Positions 1-6,770 of a stretch of 10,999 bases of DNA are shown one piece after another. The stretch is from the NCBI GenBank assembly GCA_023253615.1, contig JALRFZ010000566.1, positions 1-10,999 of the forward strand. The letters run 5' to 3'. The position numbers and the translations under genes were made by a program. Position 1 is the stretch's first letter. Each line of letters starts with the position of its first letter. This DNA comes from Verrucomicrobiales bacterium (GTDB lineage Bacteria; Verrucomicrobiota; Verrucomicrobiia; Verrucomicrobiales; DEV007). The notes below the pieces were generated by a model, which had not been told where the DNA came from, searched no databases, and worked only from the letters and a program-made list of their open reading frames with translations.

Positions 1-2061
1 CACGGGATCGAAGCTCTCGAGGGCGAAGCCGGGCGGATCGATCGTGAGATGGCACGAGACACAGGATTCGCTCTCGCGATGTTTCGCGAGCTGGTCGCGG
101 ATGGAGACGGCACCGCGGATGTCGGGCTCGATCGCCGGCACGCCCGGAGGCGGCGCGGGGATGTGGACGCCGAGGAGGCGTTCGTTGATGAAGACGCCAC
201 GGATGACGGGCGAGGTGTGGGTGCCGTCGGCGGTCACTTTCAAGATCGCCCCCTGCGTCGCGAAGCCGCCGCGCACCTTGCCTTCCCGGCTCCCGGGAAG
301 GGCGACCTTTTGCAATCCGCCGCCGGGAGTCAGCGGCACGTCGAGCCGGTAATGGCGGGCGAGGCGACCGTTGAGAAAGGCATGGCGGGAATCGACGAGA
401 TGATCGATGGAGCGATCCTCCCTGATGAGATCGGCGAAATAGGCCCGCGTTTCCTGCACGAAGGATTCCTGCAGGACGGGATCGAAGGTGCGGAATTGCC
501 GCGGATCGGGCGCGGTGAAATCGATCTGTTTCAATTTCAGCCATTGCCCGGTGAACGCGTTCACGAAACGGCGGGCGCGCTCGTCGGCGAGGAGGCGGTC
601 GATCTCTTGGGTGAGTGTGTCAGGGTCTCGGAGCGCGCCCTTGTCGGCGAGTTGGCGGAGTTTCCAATCGGGTGGTCCGGACCAGAGGGTGTAGGAAAGC
701 CGCGCGGCGATGGCGTGATCGTCGAGTCTGCCGGGCGTTTCGACGAGGGTGAGGAAACGCGGTGAACAAAGCACGGATCGATAGGCGGCGCGCAGCGCCT
801 CGGGCAGGGTCGCTCCCTCCGCGAGGGCGGCCGCGGCGATGGCGCGATGAGGCGCGAGCTGCTCCGCCGCAACGGGACGGCGGAAAGCGCGCCGCGCGAA
901 GCGGGCGACGAGCGGATCGATCGCGGCGGCGGGATCGGCTTTCCACTTCTCGAGGCCTTCTTCACCGAAGAGGGCGCGTCTCACCTCGGCGCGATCGCCG
1001 TGGGGATGGATGCGCTCCATCACGATGCCGCGATGGGCGATGCCGGAGTATCCTTCCTTCGCGAGATTCCGCCCCTCGTAGGAAATGTTTCCGCCCTTGG
1101 CGCCCGTGGGAGCGTTTTTCAGCGTGCCGTCGTTCGGCCGCAGCTCGAGCTGGTGATCTTTTTCGATCCAGCCCTCGAAGACGAGGTCGCGCGGTTCCTT
1201 CGTGGCTTCGATGAGACCGAGGAGGGAAAGGGTCGGGGCGTCCGAGTCACATTCGCCGGAGCGCAAGGTGCCCCAGACCGCGCCGTCGCTGCCCGGATTG
1301 ATCGCGGTCACGTCCTTCAAGGTCACCCGATACCATCCCGAAGCGGGTGCGGCGGTGGGACGCATCCGTCCGGTGAATTGCAGGGTGATGGGCCACGTGA
1401 TGCCCTTTCCGTCGCGGAGTTCCGGTCCGCGGTAGTTGCCCCGGCCATTCTTGATGAGCTCGGCCGGTTTGAATTCGCGGCGCCACGGGGTGTCGCCTTT
1501 CATCGCGCGATCGAAGGCTTCGTCGAGGGCGATGTCGGCGGTGTCGAGATAACGCGAGAGCTGGTGGTAGGAAAGCTGTTGCCCCGTCGCCACCGTCTCG
1601 AAGCCGTGGGTCTCGGGATCCTCAGGCAGCAGCTTCGCGAGCGGCAGATCGATCCCGAGGAGATCGTGGAGACTGTTTTCGTATTCGGTCCGGGTGAGCC
1701 GGCGTCCCTGCACGCGCCCGTTCTCGGCGATCTTCGCCCGGTCGGCGGCGAGGAGAGGCTCCTCCAGGGTGGTAAGAAAAGTCCCGCGTTCCTCGTCGCC
1801 GGGTCGGGGCTTTTTGGCCGGGGGCATCTCGCCGTCCCGGACGCGCTCGAAGACACGCTGCCAGGTGGCGAAGTTGGGCGTCTCGTCCGGCGTGAAGGCG
1901 AGGTCGAGGAGATTCAGCCCGCCTTTTTTCACCTCCGCGTCATGGCACTCGAGGCAATGCGCATCGAGGAAGGAGGTCAAGGCCGCCGGCGGCTCCGCCG
2001 CGGCGAGGAGGGGCAGTGGGACGGAAATGAGGCAACCCAGGAGATGGAGGGATCGAAGCAT
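1..2061 (-). CDS. Secreted PSCyt1/DUF1587/DUF1595/DUF1592/DUF1588 cytochrome-like protein, C-terminus cut by window edge
   Basis: 687 residues are visible, from ATG at 2061-2059 to the window edge with no stop. A hydrophobic N-terminus ending near LLAAAEP looks like a signal peptide. Domains in order: PSCyt1 (residues about 25-110) with the c-type haem motif CLECH at 36-40; DUF1587 (about 118-180, [17 protein letters not shown]); a beta-rich insert (about 200-350); DUF1595 (about 383-440, [10 protein letters not shown]); DUF1592 (about 446-575); and DUF1588 (about 590-687, [18 protein letters not shown], then a second haem motif CVSCH at 667-671 followed by [13 protein letters not shown]). 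Known members usually end in DUF1585, which would lie just past the edge. These proteins are typical of Planctomycetes and Verrucomicrobia, are exported, and often precede a DUF1552 gene. A redox role, possibly in degrading complex organic matter, is inferred; no substrate is known. No clear Shine-Dalgarno site is seen. A weak minus-strand promoter is possible (TTGAGA at 2101-2096, TAACTT at 2079-2074). Confidence 0.93.
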   Translation of the reverse strand, partial: MLRSLHLLGCLISVPLPLLAAAEPPAALTSFLDAHCLECHDAEVKKGGLNLLDLAFTPDETPNFATWQRVFERVRDGEMPPAKKPRPGDEERGTFLTTLEEPLLAADRAKIAENGRVQGRRLTRTEYENSLHDLLGIDLPLAKLLPEDPETHGFETVATGQQLSYHQLSRYLDTADIALDEAFDRAMKGDTPWRREFKPAELIKNGRGNYRGPELRDGKGITWPITLQFTGRMRPTAAPASGWYRVTLKDVTAINPGSDGAVWGTLRSGECDSDAPTLSLLGLIEATKEPRDLVFEGWIEKDHQLELRPNDGTLKNAPTGAKGGNISYEGRNLAKEGYSGIAHRGIVMERIHPHGDRAEVRRALFGEEGLEKWKADPAAAIDPLVARFARRAFRRPVAAEQLAPHRAIAAAALAEGATLPEALRAAYRSVLCSPRFLTLVETPGRLDDHAIAARLSYTLWSGPPDWKLRQLADKGALRDPDTLTQEIDRLLADERARRFVNAFTGQWLKLKQIDFTAPDPRQFRTFDPVLQESFVQETRAYFADLIREDRSIDHLVDSRHAFLNGRLARHYRLDVPLTPGGGLQKVALPGSREGKVRGGFATQGAILKVTADGTHTSPVIRGVFINERLLGVHIPAPPPGVPAIEPDIRGAVSIRDQLAKHRESESCVSCHLTIDPPGFALESFDPV

Positions 2062-2167
2062 CTAATGCGAGGGAAGTTACGCCTGTCGGAGCAGGTCTCA
2101 ACCGGCACGAACCCGACTTTCGCAATACCCCGCGGAGGAGGGAAGGTTCTGGATTTACCTCCCTTCT

Positions 2168-2198
2168 TCCCGGGGGAACCTGCTTGCTTCCCCGGGGA
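2168..2198. repeat. GC-rich hairpin upstream of the ATPase gene
   Basis: Arms TCCCGGGGGAA (2168-2178) and TTCCCCGGGGA (2188-2198) pair over 11 bases with one mismatch around the 9-base loop CCTGCTTGC. The hairpin ends 27 bases before the ATPase start codon, between two divergently transcribed genes. A further 7-base inverted repeat, AGCAGGT (2090-2096) and ACCTGCT (2178-2184), overlaps its loop side. No T-run follows on either strand, and neither flanking gene ends here, so a simple terminator is unlikely. It could be an operator, a structured 5' leader of the ATPase mRNA, or a dispersed palindrome. Confidence 0.5.
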
Positions 2199-2225
2199 TG
2201 ACAGAGCATCGTTCACCTGTCACCA

Positions 2226-3209
2226 ATGATTCAGACGCTCTCGATACGAAACTTCAAATCCATCCGCGAATTGGATCTGGAGTGCCGTCGGGTGAATGTC
2301 GTGATCGGCGAACCCAACACTGGAAAGACCAATGTGCTCGAAGCGCTCGCGTTGCGTTCGACCGGAGCGCTGCTGAAATTCGGTGAGGTCCTCAGGGTTT
2401 CCTCTATCGCCGATCTGCATCTGAATCAGGATGTCGGCAATCCGATCCAGGTTTCCGTCAATGGCTCGCCTTTGCGATTCAACCTCGGTCCCGAGGAAAC
2501 CGTCGCTGTTCTGGGTCAGCCCAACGGGGGTGGCCATCAGGCTTACCATTTGAACAAGCAGCTCGTGGTTCTGCCGGAAAGCGTCAGCCTGGAAGACCCG
2601 GCTTTTGGTGAATCGATCCGCTATTATCTCTTCGAGTCGTTGACAGAGTTTCCGGGGGAAGAAGAAAGATCCCTCTCCGACCCGTTTGGCGAGAATCTTT
2701 TCCGCCTCCTTTATTCAAACAAGGCTGCCCGCCTCGTCGCCTCGCATTTCTTCGACGACACCGGATTCCGGTTGAATCTGGATGTCTCCGAAAACAAGCT
2801 CAAGATCTCGAAGCTCGCCGACGAGCTTCTCATCTCGCTGCCCTATCACAGCAGTTCGGAGACGCTGCGGCGGATGATCTTTTACAGCCTCGCGCTGGAA
2901 ACCAACACGGACCGGGTGCTCCTCTTCGATGAGCCCGAAGCCCATGCCTTTCCTCCCTTCACGAAGATACTCGCGGAGCGAATTGCCCTCGATGAAAGGG
3001 GCAATCAATTTTTCCTCACCACGCATAGTCCCTACATGCTGGACTCCCTTCTCTCCAAAACTCCGGCGGTCGAGTTGAACGTGCTGCTCTGCCGGATGGA
3101 GGGTTTCGAAACAAAAGTCCATCCGCTCGATCAGGATCAGATCGACCAACTCAAGGAGTGGAGCATGGACGCCTTCTTCAATTTTGATCGTCTGCTACCG
3201 GAGGTGTGA
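2226..3209 (+). CDS. AAA/ABC-type ATPase (AAA_15/AAA_21, OLD-like), first gene of a two-gene module
   Basis: A 327-residue cytosolic ATPase of the SMC/RecF/OLD-like group. It opens with the typical IRNFKSI strand. Walker A is GEPNTGKT (28-35), followed by an alpha-helical/beta insert (about 45-200) of the kind that mediates dimerisation in this group. A degenerate ABC signature SSSETLRR (209-216) comes next, then Walker B VLLFDEPEAH (231-240, D235/E236), and the switch histidine in TTHSPYML (H267). All parts needed for ATP hydrolysis are present, so the protein looks intact. There is no TOPRIM domain in this chain, unlike full-length OLD nucleases; the next gene may supply it. The stop overlaps the start of that gene. 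No Shine-Dalgarno site precedes the ATG. Codon use is visibly less GC-biased than in the neighbours (32 of 60 bases G/C in 2581-2640, against 39 of 60 in 4801-4860). Defence function is inference only. Confidence 0.93.
   Translation: MIQTLSIRNFKSIRELDLECRRVNVVIGEPNTGKTNVLEALALRSTGALLKFGEVLRVSSIADLHLNQDVGNPIQVSVNGSPLRFNLGPEETVAVLGQPNGGGHQAYHLNKQLVVLPESVSLEDPAFGESIRYYLFESLTEFPGEEERSLSDPFGENLFRLLYSNKAARLVASHFFDDTGFRLNLDVSENKLKISKLADELLISLPYHSSSETLRRMIFYSLALETNTDRVLLFDEPEAHAFPPFTKILAERIALDERGNQFFLTTHSPYMLDSLLSKTPAVELNVLLCRMEGFETKVHPLDQDQIDQLKEWSMDAFFNFDRLLPEV
3200..3204 (+). promoter_or_regulatory. Ribosome binding site inside the ATPase gene
   Basis: GGAGG sits in the last codons of the ATPase gene, 4 bases before ATG 3209. 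It is too close to the in-frame GTG at 3206 (1 base), so it favours the ATG as the start and supports translational coupling of the two genes. Confidence 0.55.
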
Positions 3210-3685
3210 TGATTCATCTGGAGTGCGACAACGACGAGACCCTCATGCTGGCGATGGGAGTTCCCCGTCGCGCGATCTCCCACCATGCCGGAAAAGGACG
3301 AGTCTCCAAGGCACTTTCAAATGCGTCACGCTCCTCGGACATCGGTTTGATCGATGAGGACCCCGGGCAGCCTCCGCCCCGATATCTCCGCGAGTTCAGG
3401 TTGGTGGAAGAGGCGATCACCCTTGGACTCGTCCTTTACCGACATCCAGTGGAAGGCAAACGTCTCATCGAAATCCGGCCGGACCTAGAGCCTTGGCTCT
3501 ATCAGATCGGACCGGTTGTTGGAGTTCATCCCATTGAATACCGTCTCCCCGATGTTCCTTCGGGCCTTCATCAACGGGCACGCAAACTTCGCGCGAGCCT
3601 GCTGTCCTATCTGGCCGCCTGCCGCGCCGCCGGAAGCCCTCATTTGACGAAACTGGAAAGTTGGATCGTTCCCTCCTTGGAGTGA
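3209..3685 (+). CDS. Small TOPRIM-like partner protein of the AAA ATPase
   Basis: 158 residues from ATG 3209, which shares its first base with the ATPase TGA; an in-frame GTG at 3206 would add one residue. I cannot name a family with certainty. The first half has the order expected of a minimal TOPRIM core: a first strand with glutamate (MIHLECD, E5), a helix, the basic stretch HHAGKGRVSKAL (25-36), then a hydrophobic strand ending in an acidic pair, DIGLIDEDPG (D49 and D51). In TOPRIM nucleases and primases the glutamate and the DxD pair bind metal. The second half (about 58-158) is helical with no recognised motif. Pairing with an OLD-like ATPase recalls split ATPase/TOPRIM systems such as PARIS (AriA/AriB), but this partner is only about half the size of AriB. 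From memory, similar short 'GLVDEDP'-type proteins sit beside AAA ATPases in other bacteria. A nuclease role is inferred. The gene ends 7 bases before the convergent MFS gene. Confidence 0.88.
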   Translation: MIHLECDNDETLMLAMGVPRRAISHHAGKGRVSKALSNASRSSDIGLIDEDPGQPPPRYLREFRLVEEAITLGLVLYRHPVEGKRLIEIRPDLEPWLYQIGPVVGVHPIEYRLPDVPSGLHQRARKLRASLLSYLAACRAAGSPHLTKLESWIVPSLE

Positions 3686-3692
3686 CTCACCC

Positions 3693-4994
3693 TTAACGCC
3701 CGTGCACCCGCAGACGCTGGTGGAACCACCAGGCTGTCCAGAGCAGGGCGAAGATCGCGGGGAGGAACCACAGGCTTTCACGATAGGCCTCCCCCGTGGC
3801 GGAGCCGCCGCCCTCTTTCAACCCGCGCAGGATCGCGCCGTAGAGCAGGCTGATCCCGCCGAAGCCGAGATTCAGAGCGAGTCCGCGGAAACTCAGGACT
3901 GTCGCGCGATGCCTCGAGTCGACGAGGGCATTCAGGTAGTGTGAGGTGAAAAAATTGACCAGTCCGAATCCGAGCCCGAAAAAGATAACGAGGGCGACGC
4001 CCCATTTCGGAATTGCGAGCGCTACGCCGACGAGCCCGCAGAGGGCGACGAGGGAAACGACGCGGAAGTTGCTGCGCAATGTGCCGTGTTTCACGAGCCA
4101 GGCCGCGAGTTTCGGAGTGAAAAGTCCCAGCGCCGAGAAGGCCGCGCCGATGACCCCGAACCAGGCCACGGGAATGCCGATGAGCCGGTAATATTCCGAG
4201 GCCGTCACCGTGAACATCCGCAGGACGCTGTCGTGGACGAGAGCCGCGAGGATGAGCCCGCAGACCACGGGCGTCTGCACGATCCAGCGTCCCGCCGCGA
4301 GGATGCCGGACCAGAGCGATGACTCGCCGCCGCATTCGGTCTCGAGCGGCGGCTCCTTCATCGCGAGGGTCACGATCACGGCGAGGCAGGCATTGACGAG
4401 GGTGAGGTAGATGGGAAAACGCAGCACCGTTTCTTTCTCCACGACGAGATCGCTGCCGGCCCAGGCGAGGGCGGGATTGACGAGATCCGGATCATAGACC
4501 GCCGAGCCCACCAGCATCGCGGTGATGAAGGCGAGGGAGGAAAGGCGCATCAGTCTAGCAAGGACGCGAGGCCAGACCGTCTCGCGGTTCTCCTTCGGGA
4601 TCGAATCGTAGGCGAGGGCTTCGTCCGCTCCGCTCGCCGCCGCCTCGGCCGCGCCCGAAAGGATGCGGTTCACGACCCAGGCCCAGAAAACGATGGCGTT
4701 GTTCCCGAGAGGCACGAAGGCGAGCACGCCCATTTCCAGCACCATCAGGATCGCGGCGACCACGACCATGCGCTTCCGTCCGATGCGGTCGGCGAGCGCT
4801 CCCGAAGGGACCTCGAGCAACACGATCGAGACCGCCCAGACCGCGTTGAGGATCGCGAACTGCGGCAGGGTCAGGCCGTAGTCGAGCTGGATCACCGCGA
4901 AGACCGGGTAGTAGAAGCGAGCGTTGAAAAGCAGCCGGAACGCGATGAAGAGAGCAAGATTACGGGGCATGGAGGAGATGTGTCGACCCGTCAC
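3693..4994 (-). CDS. Major facilitator superfamily transporter
   Basis: 433 residues if the GTG at 4994 is used, with about 12 hydrophobic segments, the usual MFS length and topology. The loop between helices 2 and 3 carries the MFS signature GALADRIGRKR (65-75). The N-terminal half also shows RLLFNARFYYPVF in helix 1, and a polar central loop lies near residues 210-230 (KEPPLETECGGESS). It is an inner-membrane secondary transporter; the substrate cannot be told from sequence, though the overall look is of a drug or metabolite exporter. Two starts are possible. GTG 4994 has GGAG 4 bases upstream, while ATG 4970 (MPRNLALF) fits the common MFS N-terminus but lacks a Shine-Dalgarno site. The gene follows the exported-protein gene on the same strand after 74 bases and may share its transcript. 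Its 3' end almost touches the TOPRIM-like gene, leaving no room for a terminator. Confidence 0.93.
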   Translation of the reverse strand: MTGRHISSMPRNLALFIAFRLLFNARFYYPVFAVIQLDYGLTLPQFAILNAVWAVSIVLLEVPSGALADRIGRKRMVVVAAILMVLEMGVLAFVPLGNNAIVFWAWVVNRILSGAAEAAASGADEALAYDSIPKENRETVWPRVLARLMRLSSLAFITAMLVGSAVYDPDLVNPALAWAGSDLVVEKETVLRFPIYLTLVNACLAVIVTLAMKEPPLETECGGESSLWSGILAAGRWIVQTPVVCGLILAALVHDSVLRMFTVTASEYYRLIGIPVAWFGVIGAAFSALGLFTPKLAAWLVKHGTLRSNFRVVSLVALCGLVGVALAIPKWGVALVIFFGLGFGLVNFFTSHYLNALVDSRHRATVLSFRGLALNLGFGGISLLYGAILRGLKEGGGSATGEAYRESLWFLPAIFALLWTAWWFHQRLRVHGR

Positions 4995-5001
4995 GATACT
5001 C

Positions 5002-5019
5002 CGGATTCAGACGAATCCG
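5002..5019 (-). promoter_or_regulatory. Hairpin just upstream of the MFS start, touching its possible ribosome site
   Basis: CGGATTC (5002-5008) and GAATCCG (5013-5019) form a perfect 7-base stem with a 4-base loop. On the minus strand the stem's last bases overlap the GGAG that would serve GTG 4994, so pairing could limit translation of the transporter. It could also be a weak terminator after the upstream gene, but no T-run follows in the direction of transcription. Confidence 0.4.
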
Positions 5020-5068
5020 ATTTCCGAGCGACGGAAGAATGGGCGGGGATCACCGGGCCGCCTCTCCG

Positions 5069-5644
5069 TTACGGCAGCTCTTTCATCGAGGCGGAACGGA
5101 TTTCGACCGACTCCCCCTCCCGGACCGCGAGCGTGATGATGAAATCCTCGCCGTAGTCGAATTGGAAATGCACCATTGGCACCGGCCTGCCATCGCGCCG
5201 GATCGTGAAGCGGGTGCCTTCGCGGCTGATCTCGTATCGATGGAAAGGCCTTTCCCCGAGCGGTGGCTCGGCGCCGTCTTTTCCGGCCAGCTCCACGTAG
5301 AGCATCTCGTCCTTGCCGGCGGCATTCAGAAATCCGAGCTCGTAGCCACCCCGCAGTTCGATCGTGAAGACGAAATCACCTTCCGGCACGGCGGGATGGA
5401 CGAGGTGGGCATGACGGTGGATCCCACTGGTATTGGTGATACGGGTAGCGCCTTCCACCGGCGCGATCTCCACCTTCCCGATGCCAAGATCCTCCCAACG
5501 CCGGGTCTCGCCGTTCCAGCATCGCACGCTCCAGGAGTCCTTTTGGAAAGCCGGAGCGGCCTCCTCCGCGAAGGCCGGCATGAGGGCGGGCAGGGCGAGG
5601 ATCGCGAAAAACAGAACGGCAAACGAGCGAGGCGCGGATTTCAT
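5069..5644 (-). CDS. Small exported beta-rich protein of unknown function
   Basis: 191 residues from ATG 5644. The N-terminus MKSAPRSFAVLFFAILALP followed by AFA|EE is a clear Sec signal peptide, with cleavage likely after residue 26. The mature part (about 165 residues) alternates short beta strands and charged turns (GDFVFTIELRGGYELGFLN, FHRYEISREGTRFTIRRDGR). This resembles a concanavalin-like sandwich of the DUF1080/LamG kind, which is abundant in Verrucomicrobia and Planctomycetes, but no catalytic residue can be assigned. A periplasmic or cell-surface location is expected. The reading frame stays open upstream to 5968, but that extension is rich in Arg, Pro and Ser and would bury the signal peptide, so I chose the internal ATG. 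No Shine-Dalgarno site is evident. The MFS gene follows 74 bases downstream on the same strand. Confidence 0.82.
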   Translation of the reverse strand: MKSAPRSFAVLFFAILALPALMPAFAEEAAPAFQKDSWSVRCWNGETRRWEDLGIGKVEIAPVEGATRITNTSGIHRHAHLVHPAVPEGDFVFTIELRGGYELGFLNAAGKDEMLYVELAGKDGAEPPLGERPFHRYEISREGTRFTIRRDGRPVPMVHFQFDYGEDFIITLAVREGESVEIRSASMKELP

Positions 5645-5948
5645 GATTCGGATGAGCAATGCGGCGGCCGGGCCGCGGCTGGAACCCATCCACCCTGCCC
5701 CGGATTGGGCGCGGGATCGAGGACGCGACGATGGCGTCTTCCCGCCCCGGCACGACAGGCCCGGTTTGACAGTCCCCTTCGCACCACGGTATTCGCCGCC
5801 CCTTGCCGGATGCACCCATGCCTCTCGCACCATCATCTCCGCGGTCCGGGTAGCGGAGGGCATCCGCCAACGCTGACGCTGCGCATCTTGATTTGAAGGC
5901 CGGCAGAGGAATCGCGCCTCCGGATTCCGGCGGTCCGCGTAGACAAAC

Positions 5949-5987
5949 TGGTCCTGTCGCGGCGACAAGCCCGCATTCCAGGGACCA
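5949..5987. repeat. Nested inverted repeat, possible dispersed intergenic element
   Basis: Outer arms TGGTCC (5949-5954) and GGACCA (5982-5987) enclose the near-perfect palindrome TGTCGCGGCGACA (5955-5967, single central base). On the minus strand the segment reads TGGAATGCGGGCTTGTCGCC, which from memory resembles intergenic elements repeated many times in verrucomicrobial genomes (a 'GGAATGCGG...TTGTC' motif with inverted ends). Only one copy lies in this window, so the repeat status cannot be confirmed here. Confidence 0.4.
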
Positions 5988-6115
5988 AACGCGCATGGAT
6001 CTTTCGGAGAAGATCGGGAACCTCGCCACCCCCGCCGATAAAACCGTCATGCGCGAGAGACCCGGCATGACAGGGAAGCCCATGCACCGCCGGCGCTGCG
6101 GTCTCGTCGCGTGGA

Positions 6116-6121
6116 AAGGGG
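6116..6121 (+). promoter_or_regulatory. Ribosome binding site for the membrane protein
   Basis: AAGGGG lies 7 bases before ATG 6129. It favours this ATG over the in-frame GTG at 6111, which would add the unlikely residues MERGVA. Confidence 0.4.
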
Positions 6122-6128
6122 CGTGGCC

Positions 6129-6464
6129 ATGACCGGGATCCCACTCTGGCTGACCGTCCACACCATCGTGACCGGGGCCCTTGCGGGATTGATCTGGGTG
6201 GTGCAGGTCGTGATCTACCCCTCCTTCTCCCTGGTGCGGAGCGAAGCCTTCCGGGATTATCACGCCGCCCACTGCCGGCGCATCACCCGGGTCGTGGCAC
6301 CCCTGATGCTTGCCGAAGTCGCCACGGCGGGATGGCTGCTGTGGCTCGGGTTCGTCGATCCGATCTTTGTCGGGAGCCTCGTGTTGCTCGCCATCAATTG
6401 GCTTTCCACCTGGTTGCTTCAAGTGCCGCTGCACGAAAGGCTTTCACTCGGATTCGACACTTAG
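6129..6464 (+). CDS. Small multi-helix membrane protein, apparently truncated by an in-frame TAG
   Basis: 111 residues from ATG 6129 to TAG 6462-6464. Three hydrophobic segments are visible: about 5-29 (with WVVQVVIYP), 55-75 (APLMLAEVATAGWLLWL) and 79-99, then the loop QVPLHERLSLGFD. The pattern 'VQVVxYP', 'PLMLAE' and 'LQVPLHxxLxxGFD' matches a family of four-helix, roughly 140-residue membrane proteins of unknown function that I know from memory in Verrucomicrobia and related bacteria. In that family GFD is followed by a short HRxLxxxNWxRTxxW stretch and a last helix. Exactly that continuation follows the TAG in the same frame (see 6465-6563). The gene is therefore probably a nonsense-interrupted copy or carries a sequence error, and only less likely a genuine short form. 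Family function is unknown; the location is the inner membrane. Confidence 0.78.
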   Translation: MTGIPLWLTVHTIVTGALAGLIWVVQVVIYPSFSLVRSEAFRDYHAAHCRRITRVVAPLMLAEVATAGWLLWLGFVDPIFVGSLVLLAINWLSTWLLQVPLHERLSLGFDT

Positions 6465-6563
6465 GCACACCGGAGCCTCATGCGATCGAACCGATGGCGC
6501 ACCGCCGCCTGGACCCTCCGAGCCATCGCCCTCGCCGCAATCCTGAAGCAACCACCGGCATGA
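6465..6563 (+). pseudogene. In-frame C-terminal remainder of the membrane protein after the TAG
   Basis: Directly after the TAG at 6462-6464 the same frame stays open for 32 codons to TGA 6561-6563. It encodes AHRSLMRSNRWRTAAW followed by TLRAIALAAIL, a hydrophobic last helix. This is the C-terminal signature expected for the family, and joining it gives 144 codons, close to the family's usual length. The stop could have come from CAG, GAG, AAG, TGG, TCG or similar codons by one substitution. No frameshift is needed. Confidence 0.65.
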
Positions 6564-6596
6564 CCACGCCCCCGCAAAGACCTCCGAGGCTTAAGT

Positions 6597-6631
6597 AGCA
6601 TATGAGCATATTGGACCAGGCCCATTATAAA
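6597..6631 (+). promoter_or_regulatory. Possible promoter with tandem 8-base repeats for the 6909 gene
   Basis: Two tandem AGCATAT words (starts at 6597 and 6605) lie just upstream of TATAAA (6626-6631), which could act as a -10 box. No good -35 box is seen at 16-18 bases upstream, so the repeats might be an activator or repressor site. The implied leader would be about 270 bases long. Confidence 0.25.
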
Positions 6632-6733
6632 CTGATTTTACCCGCCATTATCGCATCCTTGCAACATGACGGACATCGCTTGCATTTCATCGCGATCAGA
6701 CATTTTTATTGCATGTGGTTTTCGATGCGGGCG

Positions 6734-6770
6734 ATACCCGGAAGCAGGGAGGCCAAGTGAAGCCGGGTAT
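6734..6770 (+). repeat. Perfect 8-base inverted repeat in the leader
   Basis: ATACCCGG (6734-6741) and CCGGGTAT (6763-6770) form a perfect 8-base stem around a 21-base loop containing CAGGGAGGCC. It lies about 140 bases before the 6909 start codon. I could not match it to a known riboswitch or small RNA. Confidence 0.4.

Larger units (their letters stand above)
5645..6128. other. 484-base intergenic region between divergent genes, rich in inverted repeats
   Basis: No open frame here reads like a real protein; those present are Arg/Pro/Gly-rich by-products of high GC. The stretch separates the minus-strand exported protein from the plus-strand membrane protein, so it should hold promoters for both, but no strong -10/-35 pair is visible. 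It holds several inverted repeats: GCGGCC/GGCCGC around 5662-5674, GGAATC (5908-5913)/GATTCC (5923-5928), TGGTCC (5949-5954)/GGACCA (5982-5987) enclosing a smaller palindrome, and GTCATG (6046-6051)/CATGAC (6066-6071). Confidence 0.6.

Noticed and set aside
847..2229. 460-codon open frame on the plus strand, and a similar one at 49-765
   Set aside because: Both are antisense to the PSCyt/PSD gene, which shows consecutive known domains in one frame. The plus-strand products show no motif.
5766..5771. TTGACA as a -35 box
   Set aside because: At 17-18 bases downstream only GTATTC/TATTCG is found, too poor for a -10, and the gene is over 330 bases away.
5645..5968. N-terminal extension of the exported protein
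   Set aside because: It would place 108 low-quality residues ahead of a textbook signal peptide; the internal ATG is preferred.
5376..6434. 352-codon minus-strand open frame spanning the gap and the membrane protein
   Set aside because: It overlaps two better-supported genes, is rich in Arg/Gly/Pro, and matches nothing recognised.
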